A stretch of DNA of 64,000 bases from Sulfitobacter donghicola DSW-25 = KCTC 12864 = JCM 14565 (GTDB lineage Bacteria > Pseudomonadota > Alphaproteobacteria > Rhodobacterales > Rhodobacteraceae): the NCBI RefSeq assembly GCF_000622405.1, contig NZ_JASF01000005.1:2604001-2668000 (forward strand). The letters are read 5' to 3'. The notes beneath the pieces were generated by a model. It worked only from the letters and a program-made list of their open reading frames with translations. It made no database searches and was not told where the DNA came from. The translations under genes and the position numbers were made by a program. This document shows positions 45,106 to 55,328 of this stretch, piece after piece (positions within the stretch are counted from its first letter, which is position 1; the number at the start of each line of letters is the position of its first letter).

Positions 45106-46029
45106 GTGCAGAACACTGTAAAGACAGCGATCAGCTTCACGGGTAAGGGGCTTCATTCAGGCAAGCCAGCTACCGCGACAGTTCTGCCGGCTCAGGCCGG
45201 TTTTGGGATTTGGTTCAAACGGACAGATGTGCAATTGGGTGATCGCATGATCCCTGCACGTTGGGACGCTGTTAACCGCTCGCCTCTTTGTACAAAGTTG
45301 GAAAATGGCAGTGGTCTTCAGGTTTCTACTGTTGAACATTTGATGGCCGCTTTGGCTGGCTGCGGTGTTCACAATGCTTTGATCGAGATCGACGGCCCCG
45401 AAGTGCCGATCCTTGACGGTTCTGCCGCGCCTTTTGTGCGTGGGATCATGGAGCAGGGGGTTCAGATGCAGGCAGCGCCGGTTATGGCGTTTGAAGTGTT
45501 GAAGGAAGTAACCGTTCGCGATGGCGATGCCGTTGCGACAATCGCGCCTTCTGACACGCTGCGTATCGATTTCGAAATTGATTTCACGGATGCTGCGATT
45601 GGGCACCAGCAAAAGTCACTTGTGATGAATAATGGTTCCTTTGCACGTGAGCTATGCGATAGCCGCACTTTCTGCCGTCAGGCCGATGTGGACAACATGC
45701 AGGCCAATGGTCTGGCATTGGGTGGGAAAGCAGGCGAAAACGCTGTGGTTTTTGACGGTAGCGAAGTTCTAAGCCCGGGTGGTTTGCGCCACACGGATGA
45801 GCCGGTTCGCCATAAGATGTTGGATGCGCTTGGTGATCTGGCCTTGGCTGGTGCGCCTTTGCTGGGGCATTATACAGGTATTCGCGCAGGTCACTCCCTT
45901 ACCAATACTTTGCTGCGGGCGCTGTTCGCAACGCCGGGCGCTGTGCGTTTGGTTGAATGTAATGGCGCCATGGCCTCCCGTTTGCCGGGGCATGGCCTTG
46001 TTTGGGACGAAATTCCAGCGGTTGCCTAA
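45106..46029 (+). CDS. lpxC: UDP-3-O-acyl-N-acetylglucosamine deacetylase
   Basis: The 307-residue zinc enzyme has TVEHLMAALAGCGVHNALIE (first zinc histidine), DGPEVPILDGSAAPFV, and RHKMLDALGDLALAG with the second histidine and the aspartate. A later GHS carries the catalytic histidine. It performs the first committed step of lipid A synthesis. It starts at GTG 45106 with AGGATGG upstream. It lies at the end of the dcw cluster, as in many proteobacteria. Confidence 0.97.
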   Translation: MQNTVKTAISFTGKGLHSGKPATATVLPAQAGFGIWFKRTDVQLGDRMIPARWDAVNRSPLCTKLENGSGLQVSTVEHLMAALAGCGVHNALIEIDGPEVPILDGSAAPFVRGIMEQGVQMQAAPVMAFEVLKEVTVRDGDAVATIAPSDTLRIDFEIDFTDAAIGHQQKSLVMNNGSFARELCDSRTFCRQADVDNMQANGLALGGKAGENAVVFDGSEVLSPGGLRHTDEPVRHKMLDALGDLALAGAPLLGHYTGIRAGHSLTNTLLRALFATPGAVRLVECNGAMASRLPGHGLVWDEIPAVA

Positions 46030-46198
46030 GCGGATTTCCTCCAAGATTTCCTCGTGTTTCATTAGCTATAGCTTTGTGCATTGTGACAAAGTAGGAAATG
46101 GGCGTTTTGCATCGGTAAATACTATGCTAACACCATGGACAAACAGGGGAGTTCCCTTGAAAACAATGCAAGCGGTAAAAGAATAAGGATAGCCAAGG

Positions 46199-47071
46199 AT
46201 GGGTTTTGGAAGGTCTGCAAGACGTCTTTCCGTCACGCTGGTGGCTGTAGCGGCGCTGAGCGCTTGCGGGGGTAGTCAAAATACGGGTCGGGTAACGAAT
46301 AACTTCTTTAACCCGCAGTCGATCCCGCTTGAGACATATACGCCTGAACAGATTTTTGAGCGCGGCGAATTTGAACTAAACCGTAAACGCCCTGCTGAAG
46401 GGGCATTCTATTTCGCCGAGATCGAGCGCCTTTACCCCTATTCGGAATGGGCAAAGCGCGCGTTGATCATGCAGGCCTTTGCCTATCATCAGGATGCGGA
46501 TTACCCGAATAGCCGCTCGGCCGCTCAGCGGTTTATGGATTTTTATCCAGAAGATGATGATGCGGCTTATGCAGCCTATCTTTTGGCGCTTAGCTATTAT
46601 GACCAGATTGACGATGTTGGTCGCGATCAGGGTTTAACCTTTCAAGCGCTGCAAAGCCTGCGTCAGGTTATCGAACGCTATCCCGATAGCGAATATGCCA
46701 GTGCTTCCATCCTGAAATTCGATCTGGCCTTTAACCACCTTGCGGGCAAGGAAATGGAAATCGGCCGCTATTATTTGCGCCGTGACCATTACACCGCCGC
46801 GATCAATCGTTTCCGCGTTGTTGTCGAAGACTTCCAAACCACGACGCACACAGCCGAAGCGCTACACCGTCTGGTTGAGGCTTATCTAAGCCTCGGATTG
46901 ACCGACGAGGCGCAGACAGCAGGGGCGATCCTTGGCCATAACTATCAGTCTACCGAATGGTACGAGGATAGCTACAAGCTGCTTACGGGGCGCGGATTAG
47001 AGCTGAAATCTTTTGGCAACAACTGGTTGTCGGCGATTTACCGTCAGACGCTGAAGGGCGAATGGATATAA
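46199..47071 (+). CDS. bamD: Outer-membrane assembly lipoprotein BamD
   Basis: The 290-residue lipoprotein has a signal peptide with lipobox LSAC and several TPR units, including FELNRKRPAEGAFYFAEIER and the segment ending in FRVVVEDFQTT. It is part of the BAM complex that inserts beta-barrel proteins, so it would also serve the Slam-like protein encoded earlier in the window. It lies between lpxC and recN, its usual place in this group. Confidence 0.94.
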   Translation: MGFGRSARRLSVTLVAVAALSACGGSQNTGRVTNNFFNPQSIPLETYTPEQIFERGEFELNRKRPAEGAFYFAEIERLYPYSEWAKRALIMQAFAYHQDADYPNSRSAAQRFMDFYPEDDDAAYAAYLLALSYYDQIDDVGRDQGLTFQALQSLRQVIERYPDSEYASASILKFDLAFNHLAGKEMEIGRYYLRRDHYTAAINRFRVVVEDFQTTTHTAEALHRLVEAYLSLGLTDEAQTAGAILGHNYQSTEWYEDSYKLLTGRGLELKSFGNNWLSAIYRQTLKGEWI

Positions 47072-47107
47072 CATGCGCGCGCGCATGATTGTGGCGGAAC
47101 CATCCTA

Positions 47108-48757
47108 ATGCTACGCGGTCTTGATATCTCGGATATGCTGATCATTGAGCGGTTGGAGTTGAATTTCCAATCGGGTCTTAACGTGCTGACGGGTGAAACG
47201 GGCGCGGGCAAATCCATTTTGCTCGATAGCCTTGGCTTTGTTCTAGGGTGGCGGGGGCGCGCTGATCTGGTGCGGCAGGGCGCTGCGCAGGGCGAGGTGA
47301 CCGCATGGTTTGACATGCCCGAGGGGCATCCTGCCTTTGCGGTTCTCGAAGAAGCAGGTCTGCCATCCGGAGATGAGCTGATCCTGAGGCGCATAAACAC
47401 AGCTGACGGACGCAAGACAGCTTGGGTGAATGACAGGCGCTGTTCGGGTGACGTGCTGCGCGCGCTAAGCGAGACATTGGTCGAGCTTCATGGCCAGCAT
47501 GATGATCGCGGTCTGCTGAACCCGCGGGGCCACCGCACTATTCTAGATGCCTTTGGTTCTTTGGATGCAAAACGGGCCAAGTTGCGCAAAGCATGGAGCG
47601 AGATGGCGCGGACACGCAAGGCTCTAGACGCCGCAACCAAAGCCCAAGAGGAAATCCGCGCCGAAGAAGAATTCCTACGCTATGCGGTTGCCGAACTGGA
47701 CAAGCTGAACCCCGAAGAGGGCGAAGAGGCGGCGCTGGATATCAAACGCCGCACCATGCAAGGCGCAGAAAAGATCCGAGCCGACGTTGTTAACGCCTAT
47801 GAAGCCATGGGGCAAAGCGGCGCCGAGGCCCAGATGGCGGATGCTTTCCGCTGGCTGGATGGTGCAGCAGCCCGCGCTGAGGGCGCATTAGAAGAGCCGA
47901 TGGCGGCGCTTAACCGCGCGATGGTTGAACTGGACAGTGCGATGGAAGGTGTTGTCAGCGCGATCGAGGCGATGTCCTTTGATCCTTATGAGTTAGAAGA
48001 AACCGAAGAGCGGCTGTTTGCCATTCGCGGCTTGGCGCGCAAACATGATGTGCAGCCAGACGAGCTGGCCGGTTTTGCCGATACGTTGCGCGGCAAGCTG
48101 AACGCGCTGGATGCAGGAGAGGCCGAACAGGCCCAGCTAAAGGCCGATGTTAAAGCGGCTGAAGCGGCCTATGATGCTGCCGCCACAGCCCTGACCGAGG
48201 CCCGCAAGAAAGCGGCGGCGAAATTGGACAAAGCAGTAAGCGCCGAGCTCGCCCCGCTCAAGATGGAGCGGGCGGTATTTGCCACGCTGATCACGGATGA
48301 AGCAGAAGGGCCAGAGGGGCGCGATGCGGTTTCCTTTACCGTTGCCACCAACCCAGGTGCGCCAGCGGGCCCGCTGAACAAGATCGCCTCTGGCGGTGAA
48401 CTCAGCCGCTTTTTGCTGGCGTTGAAGGTTTGCCTCACGCAGGGGCAGTCGGGGCTGACCTTGATCTTTGATGAAATTGATCGCGGTGTCGGGGGGGCGA
48501 CTGCGGATGCGGTTGGGCGCCGTTTGGCCGCGATTGCCGAAGAGGGTCAGGTTTTGGTTGTCACCCATTCGCCGCAGGTGGCAGCATTGGGGGCCCATCA
48601 CTGGCGGGTTGCCAAATCGGTCACCAAGGGGATGACCACCACGGATGTTGTTCCGCTGGACCATGACGAACGCGTGGATGAGGTTGCCCGAATGGTGTCG
48701 GGGGATACAATCACCGAAGCCGCCCGCGAGGCTGCTCGCGCCTTGTTGAGCGCCTAA
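47108..48757 (+). CDS. recN: DNA repair protein RecN
   Basis: The 549-residue SMC-like ATPase has Walker A GETGAGKSILLDSLGFVLG, a helical coiled-coil middle (residues about 150-400), the signature IASGGELSRFLLALK and Walker B LIFDEIDRGVGGATA. It acts in double-strand break repair. It starts 36 bases after bamD and ends the cluster. Confidence 0.96.
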   Translation: MLRGLDISDMLIIERLELNFQSGLNVLTGETGAGKSILLDSLGFVLGWRGRADLVRQGAAQGEVTAWFDMPEGHPAFAVLEEAGLPSGDELILRRINTADGRKTAWVNDRRCSGDVLRALSETLVELHGQHDDRGLLNPRGHRTILDAFGSLDAKRAKLRKAWSEMARTRKALDAATKAQEEIRAEEEFLRYAVAELDKLNPEEGEEAALDIKRRTMQGAEKIRADVVNAYEAMGQSGAEAQMADAFRWLDGAAARAEGALEEPMAALNRAMVELDSAMEGVVSAIEAMSFDPYELEETEERLFAIRGLARKHDVQPDELAGFADTLRGKLNALDAGEAEQAQLKADVKAAEAAYDAAATALTEARKKAAAKLDKAVSAELAPLKMERAVFATLITDEAEGPEGRDAVSFTVATNPGAPAGPLNKIASGGELSRFLLALKVCLTQGQSGLTLIFDEIDRGVGGATADAVGRRLAAIAEEGQVLVVTHSPQVAALGAHHWRVAKSVTKGMTTTDVVPLDHDERVDEVARMVSGDTITEAAREAARALLSA

Positions 48758-48822
48758 CGCTTGAAACGAGGGGCGCAATATGGTTTCCGCAAGGTAACGA
48801 CCGCCCCAACCGAGAGCCTCCT

Positions 48823-50511
48823 ATGAGCGAACCGACCAGCTCTTTCTTGTCCGAGCAGTGGAAAATGGCCACCAGCGCCCTGCGCGAAGGCTGGATGGTG
48901 CTGCGCGACAAAGGTCCGGGCAAGGTGACGTTCTGGTTTATCGCGCTGTTGATCGGGATCGCGGCAGGCTTTGCGGCGCTGTTGTTTCGCAAAGGGATCA
49001 ACCTGCTTCAGGAAACGCTATACGGCACCGAAGATACTGAACGTTTACATACTTTTATCAGTGGCTTGGAGTGGTATTGGATTATTCTGATCCCGACCTT
49101 TGGCGGCTTGGTTTCAGGGCTGATTTTACACCATTTCACCAATGATGCGCGGGCGCGCTCTGTTGCTGACGTTATCGTTGGTTCGGCGTTACATGACGGC
49201 AGGGTCGAAACACGGGCGGGGATTGCCTCGGCATTCGCCTCGCTGGTGACGTTGGGGACGGGTGGTTCATCGGGGCGTGAAGGGCCTGTTGTACACCTTG
49301 CCGCTGTTATTTCAGCACGGGTTAGCCACCGTATCAATGCCGATGGGATCACGGGCCGTGATCTGTTGGGCTGCGCTGTGGCGGCGGCTGTCTCGGCGAG
49401 CTTTAATGCGCCGATTGCAGGGGCCTTATTCGCGCTAGAGGTCGTGCTGCGCCACTTTGCCGTGCACGCATTTGCGCCGATTGTTATCGCCAGCGTGGCA
49501 GGCACCGTTATCAACCGTCTGGAATTTGGCGGTGTGACCGAGTTTAAGTTACCTGAAATGGGCGATCTGCAATTCTATGTCGAACTGCCTGCGTTTTTGA
49601 TGCTGGGGCTGACGTGCGGCTTGGTCGCCGTGGTGCTGATGCGGGCCATTTTCTGGGCGGATGATATTGGCAATCACATTCAATCTCGTACCAAACTACC
49701 ACGATATATCCGCCCTATGGTGGCGGGTGCAGCACTAGGCATTATTGCGCTTTGGTTTCCGCATATTATCGGTGTTGGCTATGAAACCACCTCGCTTGCC
49801 TTGACCGGAGAGCTGGCATTGCACGAAGCCACCGTGTTTGCGGTGCTAAAGGTTCTTGCTGTTGCGATCACGCTGGGGGGACGGATGGGGGGCGGTGTGT
49901 TTTCACCTTCCCTGATGATCGGCGCGCTGGTTGGCCTGTCCTTTGGCTTTATCGCAACGGGCTTTTTTCCCGATGTGTCGGGTTCTTCGTCACTCTATGC
50001 TTTGGCGGGGATGGGGGCGGTGGCTGCTGCTGTTCTTGGGGCGCCAATTTCGACCACGCTCATCGTGTTTGAACTCACAGGGGACTGGCAAACTGGCCTT
50101 GCCGTTATGGTCGCGGTGAGCCTGTCTACGGCTCTTGCCTCAAACATTGTCGACCGCAGCTTTTTCCTGTCTCAAATCGAAAGGCGGGGTGTGCATCTGG
50201 CGGCTGGACCGCAGGCCTATCTGCTGGCGATGTTCACGGCTGCCAAAACGATGCGCCCCATTGATGATCCCAGAGCCGCTGACAATGACCGCTGTTGGGA
50301 GCTGATAGGCGAGGGAAACTATATCGATAGTGCCGCAACCCTAGAGGCCGCGATGCCGATGTTTGAAAAATCCGGCTTGCCGTTTTTGCCTGTCGTGACG
50401 CTTTCGACCGAGGCAGCCCCCCCCGAGCTATTGGGGGCGCTGTTTCATGTGGATGCTCTGCGCGCCTATAATCGCGCTTTGGCGGCCACTGCCGCAGAAG
50501 AGCATTCCTAG
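48823..50511 (+). CDS. ClC-family chloride channel or chloride/proton exchanger
   Basis: The 562-residue protein has the 10-12 helix ClC core with GTGGSSGREGPVVHL (the gating glutamate in GREGP) and GGRMGGGVFSPSLMIGALVG. The extended C-terminal part (about residues 450-562) resembles one degenerate CBS region. The presence of the gating glutamate favours an exchanger or a gated channel. It is likely in the inner membrane. No operon partner is apparent; recN is 66 bases upstream. Confidence 0.93.
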   Translation: MSEPTSSFLSEQWKMATSALREGWMVLRDKGPGKVTFWFIALLIGIAAGFAALLFRKGINLLQETLYGTEDTERLHTFISGLEWYWIILIPTFGGLVSGLILHHFTNDARARSVADVIVGSALHDGRVETRAGIASAFASLVTLGTGGSSGREGPVVHLAAVISARVSHRINADGITGRDLLGCAVAAAVSASFNAPIAGALFALEVVLRHFAVHAFAPIVIASVAGTVINRLEFGGVTEFKLPEMGDLQFYVELPAFLMLGLTCGLVAVVLMRAIFWADDIGNHIQSRTKLPRYIRPMVAGAALGIIALWFPHIIGVGYETTSLALTGELALHEATVFAVLKVLAVAITLGGRMGGGVFSPSLMIGALVGLSFGFIATGFFPDVSGSSSLYALAGMGAVAAAVLGAPISTTLIVFELTGDWQTGLAVMVAVSLSTALASNIVDRSFFLSQIERRGVHLAAGPQAYLLAMFTAAKTMRPIDDPRAADNDRCWELIGEGNYIDSAATLEAAMPMFEKSGLPFLPVVTLSTEAAPPELLGALFHVDALRAYNRALAATAAEEHS

Positions 50512-50514
50512 AGG

Positions 50515-50859
50515 TCAGATTTTTTCGACGGCCACTTCGCCTACATTGTAAAAGGCGAGATGGTTCTTGATCCGTGCAACATCTTCTTTTGGGTCCTCAT
50601 AGGACCAGACTACATTTTCCAACGTCCGGCTTTTGGTGACCACGCTGAAATAGTTTGCATCACCCTTGTGCGGGCAATGTGAGGTCTTGTCGCTGGCATC
50701 CAGAAAGGCCATCGCGATATCTTCGCGCGGGAAATAGATTACAGGCGGGTAGTCACCCTCGATCAATTCCAATGCATTGGTGCTTTCGCCCAGTACCGCG
50801 CCGCCGGCCCGTACTGTCCAAGTTCCCTCTGCTTTGCGAATTGTAATGTGACTAACCAT
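50515..50859 (-). CDS. DUF427 family protein
   Basis: The 114-residue protein has the DUF427 pattern: RAGGAVLGESTNALELIEG, PPVIYFPREDIAM and CPHKGDANYF, with the CPHKG motif typical of this family. Its function is unknown. It converges with the ClC gene, with only 3 bases between the stops. The neighbour upstream on the same strand is aminopeptidase P, 43 bases away. Confidence 0.88.
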   Translation of the reverse strand: MVSHITIRKAEGTWTVRAGGAVLGESTNALELIEGDYPPVIYFPREDIAMAFLDASDKTSHCPHKGDANYFSVVTKSRTLENVVWSYEDPKEDVARIKNHLAFYNVGEVAVEKI

Positions 50860-50901
50860 ATCTTCCCCCCGAGATTGTGCAACAACGGCACCTCGGATCG
50901 C

Positions 50902-52695
50902 TTAGATCGGGGCCGTGGCGGCACTTAACCATTCTTTGGCTTTGGCGGAAACCCGTGGGCCGATTTTGTTTGCAACCTGAGCGTGATATTCATTGAGCCA
51001 TTCCCGCGCGGCGGGGTCCAGCATTTCGGGAATTATCAAGCGTCTATCAATAGGAGCAAAGGCTAACGTGCGCCAATCCAGCATCTCGCGGTGGGCATCT
51101 CCACCCGCTAGGGGTGCGGCGTTTTGCACCACCAAGAGGTTCTCGATCCGGATGCCAAAAGCGCCTTCGCGGTAATATCCGGGCTCATTACTGAGAATCA
51201 TTCCCTGTTCCAGCGGGACTTGGCTGACGCGGCTAAGGCGCTGGGGCCCTTCATGGACACTAAGGTATGCGCCCACGCCATGTCCAAGCCCATGATCAAA
51301 ATCTTGCCCCGCCAACCACAGAGGCATCCGGCCTATCGCCTCGATATGCGCGCCAGCCAGCCCCTTGGGCCAGCGCAGGCGGCTCATCGCGATCATGCCA
51401 GCCAGAACGCGGGTAAAGGCCTCGCGCGCTTCTTGCGGGGGCGTGCCAATGGCAATGGTGCGGGTGATATCGGTTGTGCCGTCCAGATATTGCCCGCCGC
51501 TATCCAGAACGATCAGGTGCCCGTCCTCTAGGGTTGTGTCGGTTTCTTCGGTCACGCGGTAATGCATGATCGCGCCGTTTGGTCCTGTACCTGCGATGGT
51601 CTCAAAGCTGATATCTTGCAGGCCATTATCACGGCGGCGCAGGGTTTCTAGCTGGCTCACCACCTGCGTTTCGGTGATGGAGGCAGGGGGCTGCTCATCC
51701 AACCAACACAGCATCTCGACCATGGCGGCACCATCGCGCAAATGCGCCTGAGCAGCGCCTTCGATCTCGGCCTCGTTTTTGCACGCCTTTGGCAGCGCAC
51801 AGGGTTCCGCACCACGAACCATCGCATCCCCCAAGGCATCGGCTACGATTTGTGGGGCGGTTGACGTATCTAGGCGTACGGGGCCTGTCAGCTCACTAAG
51901 GGTCGCCAGAAACCTGTCTGGCGCGTGTAGACGCACATCGCTGCCCAAGTGGTCTTGTAGGCCTTTGTATTTCGAAGGCTCTGAAAACAGATCAACCGAA
52001 CCATCAGCGTGCAAAACGGCAAAGCCATGCACAACGGGGTTTCGTTCAATATCCGCGCCGCGAATATTAAGCAGCCAGCAGATGCTGTCGGGCAGGGTGA
52101 TGATAGCTGCGGCTTCCCCTGCATCGACCAAGGTTTTTGCAAGGCGGCTGCGTTTGTCGCTATGCGATTCCCCAGCAAATTCTAGGGGGTGAATTTTTGC
52201 AGGCTCCATCGGCGGGGCAGGTTGGTCGTGCCAGATCGCATCCACCAGATTGCGGCATTGGACCAGCTCGATACCGCTATCGGCTAGGGTCTCTTGGGCC
52301 TGTTTGATCTGGTCAACTGTGTGCAGCCAAGGATCAAACCCAACACGCCCCCCATTGGGAAGCTGTTCGCGCAGCCACGCGGCCATAGAGGTTTCGGGCC
52401 ATGGAACGGGGGTGTAAACATCGGCGACTTGCGATTTAACCTGCGTGCGGTAGCGCCCGTCGATGAACACGCCTGCGATCTCTTCCAAGGCAACACAAAA
52501 ACCCGCTGATCCGGTGAACCCTGTCAGCCATGCCAGACGCGCATCACGATCCGAGACATACTCACCCTGATGGGCATCCGCGCGAGGAATGATAAAGCCG
52601 TTGAGCTGTTCAGCTGAAAACAATGCGCGCAAGGCCTCCAACCGTGGTGGACCTTGCTCGGGTCGGGCGGTGACCTCAAAAGTTTGATACATCAC
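50902..52695 (-). CDS. pepP: Xaa-Pro aminopeptidase (aminopeptidase P, M24B)
   Basis: The 597-residue protein has the three-domain form of the larger aminopeptidase P type. The metal-binding residues are visible in LDSGGQYLDGTTDITR (two aspartates), FDHGLGHGVGAYLSVHEGP (histidine), LSNEPGYY (glutamate) and IRIENLLV (glutamate). It removes N-terminal residues before proline in the cytoplasm. Met1 or Met2 may be the true start. Confidence 0.94.
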   Translation of the reverse strand: MMYQTFEVTARPEQGPPRLEALRALFSAEQLNGFIIPRADAHQGEYVSDRDARLAWLTGFTGSAGFCVALEEIAGVFIDGRYRTQVKSQVADVYTPVPWPETSMAAWLREQLPNGGRVGFDPWLHTVDQIKQAQETLADSGIELVQCRNLVDAIWHDQPAPPMEPAKIHPLEFAGESHSDKRSRLAKTLVDAGEAAAIITLPDSICWLLNIRGADIERNPVVHGFAVLHADGSVDLFSEPSKYKGLQDHLGSDVRLHAPDRFLATLSELTGPVRLDTSTAPQIVADALGDAMVRGAEPCALPKACKNEAEIEGAAQAHLRDGAAMVEMLCWLDEQPPASITETQVVSQLETLRRRDNGLQDISFETIAGTGPNGAIMHYRVTEETDTTLEDGHLIVLDSGGQYLDGTTDITRTIAIGTPPQEAREAFTRVLAGMIAMSRLRWPKGLAGAHIEAIGRMPLWLAGQDFDHGLGHGVGAYLSVHEGPQRLSRVSQVPLEQGMILSNEPGYYREGAFGIRIENLLVVQNAAPLAGGDAHREMLDWRTLAFAPIDRRLIIPEMLDPAAREWLNEYHAQVANKIGPRVSAKAKEWLSAATAPI

Positions 52696-52732
52696 ATTCC
52701 CTTTTCTGTTTATTTATAGCGGCTTGCAGCCC

Positions 52733-54610
52733 TTAGCCTGCGCGTTTCATACCCAGAACACGGGCACGTTTACGCGGATCACTGTCAAACAACGAGGCAA
52801 GCTGTTCGGTCATCGCGCCAGCCAGTTGTTCAACATCGGTGATGGTGACAGCGCGGTCATAGTAACGCGTCACATCGTGGCCGATACCAATCGCCAGCAG
52901 CTCGACCGCTTTTTTCTTTTCTACCATCGCGATCACGTCACGCAGGTGCTTTTCCAAGAAATTAGCAGGGTTCACCGACAAGGTGCTGTCATCAACAGGC
53001 GCACCATCTGAAATCACCATCAGAATCTTGCGCGATTCATTGCGCGCGATCATCCGGCGGTGGGCCCATTCCAGCGCCTCGCCGTCGATGTTTTCCTTCA
53101 GCAAGCCTTCCTTCATCATCAGGCCCAGATTTGGCCGCGTCCGGCGCCATGGGGCGTCGGCGGATTTATAGATGATGTGGCGTAGATCGTTCAAACGGCC
53201 AGGGCCAGCAGGGCGACCATCGTTCAACCATGCCTCGCGGGCTTGGCCACCTTTCCATGCGCGGGTGGTAAAGCCCAAGATCTCGACCTTGACGTTGCAG
53301 CGTTCCAGCGTACGCGCCAGAACATCGGCGCAGATCGCCGCGATGGAGATCGGGCGCCCCCGCATCGAGCCAGAGTTATCGATCAACAGGGTCACCACGG
53401 TGTCGCGGAATTCCGTATCTTTTTCGACCTTAAAGCTGAGCGGCGTTGTCGGGTTGGCAACGATACGCGCCAGACGGCCAGCATCCAGCGTGCCTTCCTC
53501 CAGATCGAACTCCCACGAGCGGTTCTGCTGGGCCTGTAGGCGGCGCTGCAATTTGTTCGCCAGACGGCTCACTGCGCCTTTCAGCGGCTCTAGCTGTTGG
53601 TCAAGGTAGGCGCGCAGGCGCTCCAGCTCGGCAGGTTCGGCGAGGTCTTCGGCGCCGACGGTTTCGTCATGATCGGTCATATAGACGGTATAGTTCGGAT
53701 CCGCGTCCGAGATCGGCTGAGGGGCGGGGGGCTCCATCGGGGCTTCGCCCTCTGGCATCTCGGCCTCATCGCCCAATTCCTGATCCGCCATTTCATCCAT
53801 GGAAACCTGAGCCTGAGAAGAATCCTGCTGCTCTTCTTGGCTTTGTTCGGGGGAGGCGTCAGCGTCTTCTTGCTCTTGGTCGTCGCTGCCAGTGCTATCG
53901 GGATCGTCCTGCTCTTCGGTGCCTTCTTCGGCGTCATCTTCCTGATCGTCGTCTTGGCCGTCAGGGTCGTCGCCCAATTGATCGGCATAGCCAAGGTCGG
54001 TGATGACCTGTCGGGAGAATTTGGCAAAGGCCGCCTGATCTTCCAGAGCGTTTTCCAGATCGTCGAGCGTGCCGCCGCAGCTGTCTTCGATATAGCCGCG
54101 CCACAGTTCCATCACGTTTTGCGCGCCAGCTGGCATTTCACGGCCTGTCGCAAGGTGACGCACCAGATAGCCAGCCGCCACCGCCAATGGCACATCCGAG
54201 GCGGTTTTGGCCTGATCATAGCCTTTGCGCAGGGCTTCATTTTTGATTTTTGCGTCGATGTTTCCTGCGGTGCCCGGCATATCACGCGCGCCTACGGCTT
54301 CGCAGCGGGCGGTTTCCATCGCCTCATACAGATCACGGGCCATTTCGCCCTGTGGCTGATAGCGGGCATGGGTCTGGCCGTTGTGATAGCGACGGTTCAG
54401 GGCCAATGCATCGGCCGTCCCACGCGCCAGCAGAACCTCTTCGCGGGTCATGCGGCGGGTCACCTGAGGCAGGCGCATCGCATCACCGCTCAACCCTGAG
54501 GGATCAACCGAATAGCTGACCGTCAGCTCGGGATCGTTGGCCATCACCTTGGAGGCTTCGGCGAGCGCTTTTTTAAAGGCCTCTGCGGGGTTGTCGGTTG
54601 GTTTGTTCAT
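52733..54610 (-). CDS. cobT: Cobaltochelatase subunit CobT
   Basis: The 625-residue protein has a CobT N-terminal part and a very acidic central stretch (about residues 215-300, rich in Asp, Glu and Gln). A C-terminal von Willebrand A domain with the MIDAS motif DNSGSMRG and [10 protein letters not shown] follows. With CobS and CobN it inserts cobalt in aerobic cobalamin synthesis. The start at 54610 overlaps the stop of the racemase-like gene in an ATGA; a longer frame to 54658 is less likely. No cobN is in the window. Confidence 0.95.
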   Translation of the reverse strand: MNKPTDNPAEAFKKALAEASKVMANDPELTVSYSVDPSGLSGDAMRLPQVTRRMTREEVLLARGTADALALNRRYHNGQTHARYQPQGEMARDLYEAMETARCEAVGARDMPGTAGNIDAKIKNEALRKGYDQAKTASDVPLAVAAGYLVRHLATGREMPAGAQNVMELWRGYIEDSCGGTLDDLENALEDQAAFAKFSRQVITDLGYADQLGDDPDGQDDDQEDDAEEGTEEQDDPDSTGSDDQEQEDADASPEQSQEEQQDSSQAQVSMDEMADQELGDEAEMPEGEAPMEPPAPQPISDADPNYTVYMTDHDETVGAEDLAEPAELERLRAYLDQQLEPLKGAVSRLANKLQRRLQAQQNRSWEFDLEEGTLDAGRLARIVANPTTPLSFKVEKDTEFRDTVVTLLIDNSGSMRGRPISIAAICADVLARTLERCNVKVEILGFTTRAWKGGQAREAWLNDGRPAGPGRLNDLRHIIYKSADAPWRRTRPNLGLMMKEGLLKENIDGEALEWAHRRMIARNESRKILMVISDGAPVDDSTLSVNPANFLEKHLRDVIAMVEKKKAVELLAIGIGHDVTRYYDRAVTITDVEQLAGAMTEQLASLFDSDPRKRARVLGMKRAG

Positions 54611-55308
54611 GTCGTTTTCCCCATCGCGTGATCTTTCAGGTCGGCTTGGCCTGTGCACAGCCTGACCAGCAGGTCGATATGTATGTCTAGCGCATCAATC
54701 ACGGGGTAGCCAACCTCGCGTCCGTCAAAGGCAAGGTTCAGATCGGTTCCAGCAAGAACAACAGCGTCGGCGCCGCCTTGGATCAGTTCTTTCCCTTGCG
54801 CGAAAAACGCTGTGCGCTGATCGTCAGTGCATGCACCGCTGAGCGCCATGTCCAAATAGTTTTGGCCGACGGCGTCGATGTCCTTGGGGGCAATGGCGCA
54901 AGTCTGCGCGAGCTGGCCGTATAGCTGGGTGCGCATCACAACCGCTGTGCCTAATAACCCCACAGTGGCGATGCGATTTGCCGCAAAATATGCATCCAAA
55001 GGTGTGACGCCACTGACCAAAGGCAGGGCAGAGAGTGGCACCGTTTCATGGATGCAAAAATGCCCGCCCAAAGAGGTAATGGCCGCGAAATCAGCGCCAG
55101 CTGCCTTAAGCCGGTCGATCAACCCCGCATAGACCTGCGCCTGAGCGGCGCGGTCGTCCGCAAGGTTGTTTTTCACCAGCACATTGGCATCAGCGTTCAC
55201 AATGGTCAGTTCCAGCGGCTTGCCAGCTGCCCGCATCGCTGCGGTCAGCTTTTGATAGTAAACCACGGTAGAGGCCGGACCGATCCCGCCGATTAAACCT
55301 AAGTGCAT
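54607..55308 (-). CDS. Asp/Glu racemase-like protein lacking both usual catalytic cysteines
   Basis: The 233-residue protein starts with [19 protein letters not shown], a clear signature of the aspartate/glutamate racemase family. The positions of the two catalytic cysteines are changed: the first motif reads [10 protein letters not shown] where the family has a CNT or NTMH type, and the second reads VLAGTD where LGCTE is usual. It may therefore not racemise by the normal two-cysteine route. It lies between cobS and cobT and overlaps cobT by 4 bases, so it is translated with the cobaltochelatase genes. Confidence 0.82.
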   Translation of the reverse strand: MHLGLIGGIGPASTVVYYQKLTAAMRAAGKPLELTIVNADANVLVKNNLADDRAAQAQVYAGLIDRLKAAGADFAAITSLGGHFCIHETVPLSALPLVSGVTPLDAYFAANRIATVGLLGTAVVMRTQLYGQLAQTCAIAPKDIDAVGQNYLDMALSGACTDDQRTAFFAQGKELIQGGADAVVLAGTDLNLAFDGREVGYPVIDALDIHIDLLVRLCTGQADLKDHAMGKTT

Positions 55309-55328
55309 ACTGCCCCCTTGGGCCTGCT

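Noticed and set aside
53597..54499. 300-codon open frame antisense to cobT with hydrophobic stretches
   Set aside because: The hydrophobic run is the mirror of the acidic Asp/Glu region of CobT. The cobT frame carries the vWA motif and is the real gene.
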